A stretch of 13,951 nt of DNA from Cephalothrix simula (lineage: Eukaryota; Nemertea; Palaeonemertea; Archinemertea; Cephalotrichidae), in contig JAXIUW010208064.1 of the NCBI GenBank assembly GCA_035591015.1, forward strand, positions 5,081 to 19,031, read 5' to 3'. Below, in pieces: positions 7,726-13,951 of the stretch; position 1 is the stretch's first letter, and each line of letters opens with the position of its first letter. The position numbers and the translations under genes were made by a program. Below the pieces are notes generated by a model, which saw only the letters and a list, made by a program, of their open reading frames with translations, ran no database searches and was not told where the DNA came from.

Positions 7726-8637
7726 GAGTACTGAAGTCATTCATTCCTATAAGTCTTCTTAAATTGAAATTGAATATTTTCAACAAAGAAAGTAACTATT
7801 GAATAAATAGTGAAAGCAAATAGGAAAATCCACCAATTCACTTTGGAATTTACTTAAATACTTTTCAAGAGTCGTAGGCCATTTTGGCAAAGAATGACCA
7901 TAGCTATTTGTTAAGTATCTAATTTCCTGAGTAGGTTGAATAGGACCAAGATGCACCCAAATAACTCGACCTGGTGTTCAATATCGTCCTAAAGTTTCAC
8001 ATCAAAATCAATAGTATAGTGTTTTCTGGATAATCTTGAGAAAAATGTAACGCTTGAAATTACGTCCTGGAGGCAGATCATAGGAAGCTTTTCAAAAATA
8101 CTGAATGAATGTCCATTGTGCTGATGTCACCTGGAAAATCAGCCTTGCTTTCTTAAATAGTTCATTTTGCATTTACATTCAAAGAACTTGTACAAATCTA
8201 ATAGGTTATGCGTATTATATTTAGTGTAAACTACATGGCTATGCCCATTGTTGCCATTTTCCTAATCATGGTTCAACTACCAAACAATTAGTCCTGTTAT
8301 TCAGCATAATTTTACTAATTTCACTCATTTCTTTCGTCGGTTTTATGCATAATACTTACTGTTTTGAAATTTTTTCGTATACTATATCGTTAGTAGTTAA
8401 GTTTGTACTTCCTTAATTTGGTTTGTTTCGAAATACTTTTCATCAACACTGCAGTTTCAGCAAGAATTCAAAGTTGAAGATTTGAAAAACTGCTATTTCG
8501 TTAATTATTTCAGTGTACTTAAAGATCATAATGGTATTTGTTTGAGCTATTGACCTCAAATTAGACCTAACAATGATTTCATTAGGTTTTCTAGTTAATT
8601 ATTACTAGTGATTTTATATTAAATAAGTTGGTTTTTC

Positions 8638-8698
8638 AACCCCTTTTTCAAATCAAAATATAAAGTTCAGTTTGCCACCCCTTTTATATATCAAAATA
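8638..8698. repeat. Imperfect direct repeat, 38-nt spacing
   Basis: AACCCCTTTTTCAAATCAAAATA at 8638-8660 is repeated with a few changes at 8676-8698 (CACCCCTTTT then ATCAAAATA). It is a short local duplication with no evident function. Confidence 0.5.
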
Positions 8699-8967
8699 CG
8701 GACAATTTATACAATTTATTATAATTTTTGAGGCGTTTAGTCAGCCACACCAATTTTCTAAGTATTACATCAAATAAAACATGATCCACCTAAATCTGTA
8801 TATATTTTCCTATATAAGAATTATAGGCATTTATGATCATTTATTTGCGTTCATCAGCTTCTTGTATACTAACTACTTGAAATATTTAAGTATTTAACTG
8901 CCTTTAAGTTCCATGTACCACTTAAGATAATAGTTTAAGATGTTGTAGTTCAGATAGCCTCTTTTGC

Positions 8968-8994
8968 CATCCTCATCATCATCATTATCATCAT
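8968..8994. repeat. (TCA)n trinucleotide repeat
   Basis: An interrupted run of CAT/TCA triplets, similar in type to the one at 6859-6881. Confidence 0.75.
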
Positions 8995-10010
8995 GAATAT
9001 TGACTACTAGTACTATCTCTGAAATGCCAGAAATATCATTCTTGCTTGGAAGATCTGGAAAAGTCTGATTTTTCTTTTAGATCCTTTTACCTTGGTATTG
9101 TTCATCTGTGACAAATACAACCCAAGCAAAGAACTCTTGAAAAAATACTGGAAATAATTACAGGGGACCTTCTCTAGCTTGGTGAATGAAGCATATAAGC
9201 CTTTGTTAGCCTCACACGTTAGAACCTAGCAATTTTCGAGTTACAGTCTTTTTTGCTGTCAGGCATGTTTTAAAAAATACAGTACACAGGTTGAAACCGA
9301 GGTTAGGTGACATTCAAAAAAATAACAAGTTGGGATGTCTTTATCGTGTCATGCTTAAAATGGTGACAAATCCAGGTTATTAGTAGGATATTCAAAATAA
9401 GTTTGGCAAATCATAATTTTTGCAGCAATCCAATTTTAGACAATGCTAGTGCTAACTAGATTTGACACACTTTGGCTAAGACATCTGCAAAGTGAAGTCC
9501 TTAATTATCTTCATTATACTCATCATACATATCTTTATTTACTGCCATCGCAGATTTCTATCTTGAATTGACGCCTTTGTTTAATTGCAATGTCCCCCAT
9601 TATTCTCATCTTCACCAACTCTATATTTCTAGTCTTGTCATGTTCGTAGGGGAGCTCGGTCGAGAGCCCCTCGAGGCTAAGTGTGGACCTCTGGCTTTCA
9701 CCATTTGGTAAAGCTTCTGCGTGGCTGGACTGAGACTTCAAAGGGGTGTTTTAATACATTATGACAGTCATGAATGTCTCTATCAGTTTAACCATTATTT
9801 TGCTTGAAGCAAGGTATGGTCTTATTGCATTTTGTGATAAATTCAAATTTATGTTAGGTGTGTATGAAATTACACTTTGAATGTGCAGTACTAAAGGGGG
9901 TCCCTCTTCAGATATTTCGAGGAGCATAGTGTTACTACAAGTATCCTGCTTCAAACAATAAAGTTTTAATTGCTATATTTAAGAATTGTCTGTAAAGATT
10001 AACACAATTT

Positions 10011-10078
10011 TCATCATCATCATTGAAATAATTGAATAATTGTTCTCTTTTTACCGGGTCTTTTTCTTCTTCTTCTTC
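10011..10078. repeat. Simple repeats: (TCA)n and (TTC)n
   Basis: TCATCATCATCATT lies at 10011-10024 and five TTC triplets at 10064-10078, with ordinary AT-rich sequence between them. Confidence 0.7.
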
Positions 10079-10735
10079 CCAAAATAAACTAATGATTTTT
10101 AAATGTATGTAAAGACATTTTTACTTGTGTCACTTTTGGCATTCGGTTTCTAAAACTAAAATTCATGTGCTATGATATTGCTTTTAGTTGAAAATATCAA
10201 AACTTGCAACGTTTTATAACCTCTATACTGCTGTAATCCATTACAAAATCATGCTGTTGAACAACTTCATCAGTGACACTTCTCAAAAATTATTTAAGAT
10301 TTTCCAGCACAATGTTCGTGTAAGGGAATGTCAGGAATGCATTAAAATTTCAATGGTTGCATTTGAAACTTAGGTATACCCCTTTCTCATCCATCTTTGT
10401 CAAACATAGCAATGAATATGAATCACTCAATTCAGACCCTATAAATCTTTCAAGATTATTCCCAATCACTGCATGCAATTGGCAAATGTTCTTGGTTATT
10501 TGTTCACATGGCGTCCCAAGGCAATCTGTCATTGTCACTGCACTAATGAATATGGAAAAAAGAATCGATTTAGTGAATCAGAAAAAATGAATTTTTGCAA
10601 AATTTGGAGATAAAAAATATGTTTTGGCCATAACTTTAGTTTTACTAGTTTCCCCCCTAACATGTTGTGTCATAATCGTTAGCCTAATTAGATTTCATGA
10701 TAGTCACAGCTGGGTTTCGTGAGTTCCACCCCCGT

Positions 10736-10848
10736 TGACGTCCATATACATGCATTCACAATTTCTGGTCCCTACATTGGTTATTGCTTGAGGGTGAGTT
10801 TCTTCTCTCAACTGACGTCTAGCAAGCAGTTTTGGTTGTCATAGAAAC
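10736..10848. promoter_or_regulatory. Candidate regulatory module: CRE, CCAAT, CRE, RFX X-box
   Basis: TGACGTC lies at 10736-10742 and 10813-10819, seven of the eight bases of a full CRE. An inverted CCAAT (ATTGG) lies at 10776-10780. GTTGTCATAGAAAC at 10835-10848 fits every position of the RFX X-box consensus RTHNYYWTRRNRAC. Read on the minus strand the order is X-box, CRE, CCAAT, CRE, the same factor order as the vertebrate RFX-CREB-NF-Y module, though with wider spacing. The surrounding 10,700-10,920 is less AT-rich than its neighbours. A donor-like AGG|GTGAGT lies at 10791-10799 on the plus strand. This may be an enhancer or the promoter of an unannotated transcript. No adjacent coding exon is visible on either strand. 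Confidence 0.4.
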
Positions 10849-12720
10849 GGATGGGATTACTGTGTTGAATTATCGGCAAAATGCTATGGGCATAAGATGG
10901 GATGCTGATGACACGCTAAATAATTGTATAAAATGTCCGTCTAACTCTCTCAACCTGTATTTTAGGATACACTTCCCATGCTCTATTCTTTAAAAAATGG
11001 GGGAAAATTCTAATTAGCTAGTTATTGCAAAAAAATTGAAAATTGTTTTCAACTTAAAAATGATAAGAAATTTATATTTAAAATAATGAATGACTGCATA
11101 ATATATTAAACGCTGCGATACCCAATTATCAATTCTTACGAAAAATTAGAAAATATTGTTAATGAATTTGTATGAATCTGTGATAAAATTGTAAGAATGT
11201 GATACAAAAATATACGATTATTTTTGGATGCAAATCACTTATATGCATTATTTAAGCGGGTAGCGTAATGTTATTTTAATTTAGCGACTTTGTCTTTAGT
11301 TTGTTAATTGGTTACTGAATTACGTTTGCAACGAAAGAAATGAGTGCAATTTGACGTGTTTTTTTTTTTACTTGCCAAGCCTAATTTATTTCATCATCAT
11401 GAAATCCGTACATATTCATCTGTAAATATTATCATTCATTTCATTTTCTATTTCACTAATTTGTAAAAATTATTAATATTTAGATGTAAATTATGTATAC
11501 ATTTTTGGCGTTGTACAGTTGGAGTTAGGCAGAGAATTTTAATGAAAAAATCCTTTTAGATACTGTAAATCTCAGGGTGTTTGAATCATTTTACCTGAAA
11601 GCGCATTTTGAAATAAAACTTTTTCTGTAGTTAAAAAATTACAGAGCGAATTTTGACAATCAATCTCTGTAAAAAATATAGACTTTTTCGTTTTTGATTA
11701 ATGTTAGATGCTCGTTGTAAACTGTAATTGTAAAAGTTCTGTAAAAAAAAGCATCGCCTTATGTAAATATTAATCAAAATATTAGGCTGCATGAGAAATT
11801 GTTACATCCGAATTCTAATTATTTTGTTTTTTCCTAATGATGTTACCTCAGTACTAAACTTTTTTAAGTTATTGTAGAAACTGACAATCGTTGTTATATG
11901 AATCTCATTTTAAATCTTGCCTGGTACCATTAAGTCCCTCCGGATTTATCTATATTACATTAAAACGGTTCCGAATTATTGCAATGACAATCATTTCCTT
12001 CATTGCTCATTTTCTGCGTCATATTTGACAAAACCTGGGCCAATGAGGAAGCATGGTAATTGTCTTAGATTTAATTATCTTTTTTTCTGGTACATTTGCA
12101 TAATCTCGTACAATCGTTTCCGTGAAATGGTGCTCCTTATATTCTATAATTATAGTTGACGGTTTAACAGGGTATAAACTTTTAAAGCAATTTGTATTTT
12201 TTTTCCTGGTAGTTTATAACACCGGAATTGCAATATATGTGTCTAATTGATATAGAGTATATTATTAAAATTATTTAAAATACAAGATCATGCACGTCCA
12301 ATTAATGATATTATTTATTAGAATGAATAAATGTTACAATTAAATTTATATTTAGGATGAGTGGATACTTACCGTTCTGATACATTGATACATTTTATAT
12401 ATAACATCTAAATTTTTTATGCATAATAATTTTTCTTCTACAATTAAATGTTTATTCTACTCACTGTTTATATTTATAGTTTTTTATACGAAATATCGGC
12501 ATAATCAAGGATAATGATTAGTCAGATTTTTGGAGTGCATGGTCCTGTAAATTAAATGTTTCTGTAATTTTGGATGAAAATTGTCATCTTTATAGCTGTC
12601 AAAAATCCCACATCCAAGATGTGATATTTTATATTGTAAATAATGAGATATTTTATGACATTAAAGTACAAATTAATTTAACTTTTTATCTTTATTTAGT
12701 ACATTTTGTTTTCCTAATTA
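10849..12720. other. Noncoding AT-rich intergenic region
   Basis: No gene is supported. The 80-codon frame at 11917-12159 begins at TTG and has no recognisable domain. Small structures are a perfect 7-bp hairpin at 11036-11052 (TTGAAAA, 3-nt loop, TTTTCAA), the alternative hairpins at 11624-11672, and a rough inverted pairing between 11986-12008 and 12038-12064. Confidence 0.45.
11624..11672. repeat. Overlapping, mutually exclusive short inverted repeats
   Basis: TTACAGAG at 11639-11646 can pair perfectly with CTCTGTAA at 11665-11672. Its TACAGA part (11640-11645) can instead pair with TCTGTA at 11624-11629. The middle segment therefore has two competing partners. No surrounding transcript is known. 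Confidence 0.35.
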
Positions 12721-13155
12721 AAGGGGGGCCAGTATAGTTTGAATATCTATCTACAAAGTCTTTTTTTACACCAAACTTCACAATTCAAAATCAGAAGCAT
12801 AAATACATAATATTCACTCAAGAAATAATCAAATTAAACTCACCAGTCATGAGTTTGTGTTTCTTGAAAAATAATTTAAAAAATTTTCTGAAATCCCAAC
12901 TTCCTGTTTGATAAATAGCATAACATAAAACGAAAATTCTTCCACTGTATAGAAAGTATTATGAATTTAAGCTACAAATTTTATTTAGAGAAATCAATCA
13001 AAATAAGAATTGAATTGTATTGTATACTTACCATCCAGTGGAAGGATTTTCTTTGATTATTTCTTGAATAAATATTATGTATTTATGCTTCTGATATACA
13101 ATTGTGAAGTTTGGTGTGAAATATTTTTCAAAAATGATGATTGCCCCCCCCCCTT
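12721..13155. mobile_element. MITE with long inverted repeats and TA target duplication
   Basis: The ends are AAGGGGGG... at 12721 and ...CCCCCCTT ending at 13155, each directly flanked by TA (12719-12720 and 13156-13157), as for Tc1/mariner-type insertion. The inner arms are highly similar: 12768-12833 is the reverse complement of 13052-13117 with about 6 differences in 66 positions. A second block at 12932-12959 pairs with 13024-13051, which directly adjoins the first block on the right arm. On the left arm the two blocks are separated by 98 nt (12834-12931) that have no partner, so there was an insertion on one side or a deletion on the other. No transposase is encoded, so it must be non-autonomous. 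The family is not assigned. Confidence 0.75.
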
Positions 13156-13272
13156 TAAGTAACATTATCATCTTTTAGTAAATTCGAGCTAACTAGTTAA
13201 CACTTCATCTGCCCTTGTATCAGCTTCCTTTCGGTTTTATTTGCCCTTCGGTGCTCGTCCCTTTGTGGTTAA

Positions 13273-13662
13273 AGTAAAGGGCCAGACTTCTCTTTCGTAT
13301 TTGGACTGCCTTCTGGTCATTTGGATGCTTATGATGGTACTTTATGTAAGGCATCAACTTTTAATTTCACTATTTGGGGCAAATATTTTGTATTCATTTT
13401 CGAAATAAGGCTTATCAGAACAAAGGTGATCCAAAAACAATTGATCACAAAATACTTTCCCCTGGACATTTGCAAATCTCTGTTTATAGACAATAAGGTG
13501 AATATCTTAAAGAAATGTGATGGTATCATTATAGATCATTATAGAAACAAAAAATGGCGTATAAGCACTAAGCAGATGGCCAAAGGTAACCTTCACTTTT
13601 TTTTTAAAAAGCTGTATTTTAATTTTCTTTTCAAATATTTTTCAATATATTTCAGGAAATGA
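13273..13662 (+). other. Unrecognised open reading frame, possible exon
   Basis: A frame open for 130 codons between stops at 13270-13272 and the TGA at 13660-13662. There is no ATG near its beginning, and TTG at 13321 is not a credible animal start, so if coding it would have to be an internal exon. The first part has a mixed composition (SGHLDAYDGTLCKA near 13315-13356) and the last third becomes Phe/Lys-rich low complexity. AAAG|GTAACC near 13582-13591 could be a donor that would exclude the low-complexity end. A convincing acceptor is lacking. No family is recognised. Its length is unusual but not impossible for this base composition, so it may be noncoding. Confidence 0.2.
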
Positions 13663-13734
13663 AATCTCTAGAGCGTTTACAAAACTATCTTGTATATTAT
13701 TTGTTACAATTTACATATTTACAACGCCATTTTA

Positions 13735-13822
13735 GTATGTTGCAGCCAAAAGTGTTAAAGTTGTAACATGCACTAAACACGTATTCAGTTCCTACTAATT
13801 TACAATTTTTGGTGCAACATAC
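13735..13822. repeat. Inverted repeat, probable worn foldback element
   Basis: GTATGTTGCAGCCAAAA at 13735-13751 matches the complement of TTTTGGTGCAACATAC at 13807-13822, with one extra base on the left. Weaker complementarity continues inward (GTGTTAAAG at 13752-13760 with CTAATTTACAATTT near 13796-13809) and a little outward. It resembles the old foldback element at 2897-3212 in style, but it is shorter and its limits are unclear. Confidence 0.5.
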
Positions 13823-13951
13823 AAAATTTTCGGGCGTAAGACACAAAATGATATTTTTCGCGATAAAACTATTATAAATGATGTTAAATGTTTATGTGCA
13901 AAATACACGGTTAATAGACCTTAATACTACGATAAATACTACTACAATTGT
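13823..13951. other. Noncoding end of the window
   Basis: AT-rich sequence with no gene, repeat or signal recognised. Confidence 0.4.

Larger units (their letters stand above)
7250..10735. other. Long noncoding intergenic region
   Basis: About 3.5 kb with no supported gene. Adjacent short minus-strand frames at 9535-9741 and 9751-9954 and overlapping frames around 10188-10590 show no domain and have no acceptable start or exon context. Contents are TCA runs at 8968-8994 and 10011-10024, a TTC run at 10064-10078, direct repeats at 7662-7725 and 8638-8698, and a GC-rich imperfect hairpin at 9649-9670 (GGGGAGCTCG pairing with CGAGAGCCCC, two mismatched positions). Confidence 0.5.

Noticed and set aside
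9535-9954. Two adjacent minus-strand frames that together look like a small broken gene
   Set aside because: The first lacks an ATG (it begins at TTG), the two are in different frames, and neither translation resembles a family I know. The GC-rich patch at 9649-9670 accounts for the more protein-like composition.
6859-10024. CAT/TCA triplet runs as the start of a CRISPR-like or satellite array
   Set aside because: They are three separate simple-sequence runs without spacers or a common longer unit.
11100-11215. Possible foldback pairing of ATTCTTAC with GTAAGAAT (about 11133 and 11190)
   Set aside because: Complementarity does not extend beyond the 8-10 nt core, so chance is the simplest explanation.
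11917-12159. 80-codon plus-strand frame
   Set aside because: It starts at TTG, has no domain, and is flanked by AT-rich sequence with no splice context.
11421-12642. Three Pumilio-like TGTAAATA motifs (11421-11428, 11762-11769, 12635-12642) as a sign of a long 3' UTR
   Set aside because: A rough count for DNA of this A+T content predicts several such octamers per strand in a window of this size, and no transcript links them to the Frizzled gene.

Overview
The window looks like a piece of animal nuclear genome. It is clearly AT-rich (roughly two thirds A+T by eye), has no bacterial-style gene packing, and holds one confidently recognised protein gene surrounded by several kilobases of repeat-bearing noncoding DNA. 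That gene is an uninterrupted Frizzled Wnt receptor of the Fzd5/8 class (5109-6785, + strand). Its sequence, together with the tRNA-derived SINE and the foldback elements, fits a lophotrochozoan, most probably a mollusc such as a bivalve. The phylum is an inference.

Layout. 1-374: a decayed minus-strand fragment resembling the N-terminal half of a RadC-like JAB domain. 871-1126: a tRNA-derived SINE with polymerase III A-box and B-box motifs. 1187-1394: a near-perfect foldback element with two 85-nt arms. 2897-3212: an older, strongly diverged foldback element. 3305-3382: a four-copy tandem repeat of about 20 nt. 3650-3800: a weak second tRNA-like relic. 4611-5052: putative 5' control region of the Frizzled gene, with a splice-acceptor-like site, clustered CCAAT boxes, a CRE-like site, a 9-bp palindrome and a TATA-like box. 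5109-6785: Frizzled coding sequence. 6786-7249: probable 3' UTR ending in three AATAAA signals. 7250-10735: noncoding DNA with trinucleotide repeats and two short direct repeats. 10736-10848: a compact cluster of CRE, CCAAT and RFX X-box motifs. 10849-12720: AT-rich noncoding DNA. 12721-13155: a TA-flanked MITE-like element with long inverted repeats. 13273-13662: an unrecognised open frame. 13735-13822: a further short inverted repeat.

How it fits together. The Frizzled protein is the only gene product supported at high confidence. It has a signal peptide, a ten-cysteine Wnt-binding CRD, seven membrane segments, the KTxxxW Dishevelled-binding motif and a C-terminal class I PDZ ligand. The other features are mobile-element debris and possible cis-regulatory DNA. 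I did not find a convincing new multi-gene system. The best leads are the RadC-like fragment in an animal genome, the concentration of foldback elements around this locus, the RFX/CRE/CCAAT cluster, and an NPxY-type motif in the receptor tail.
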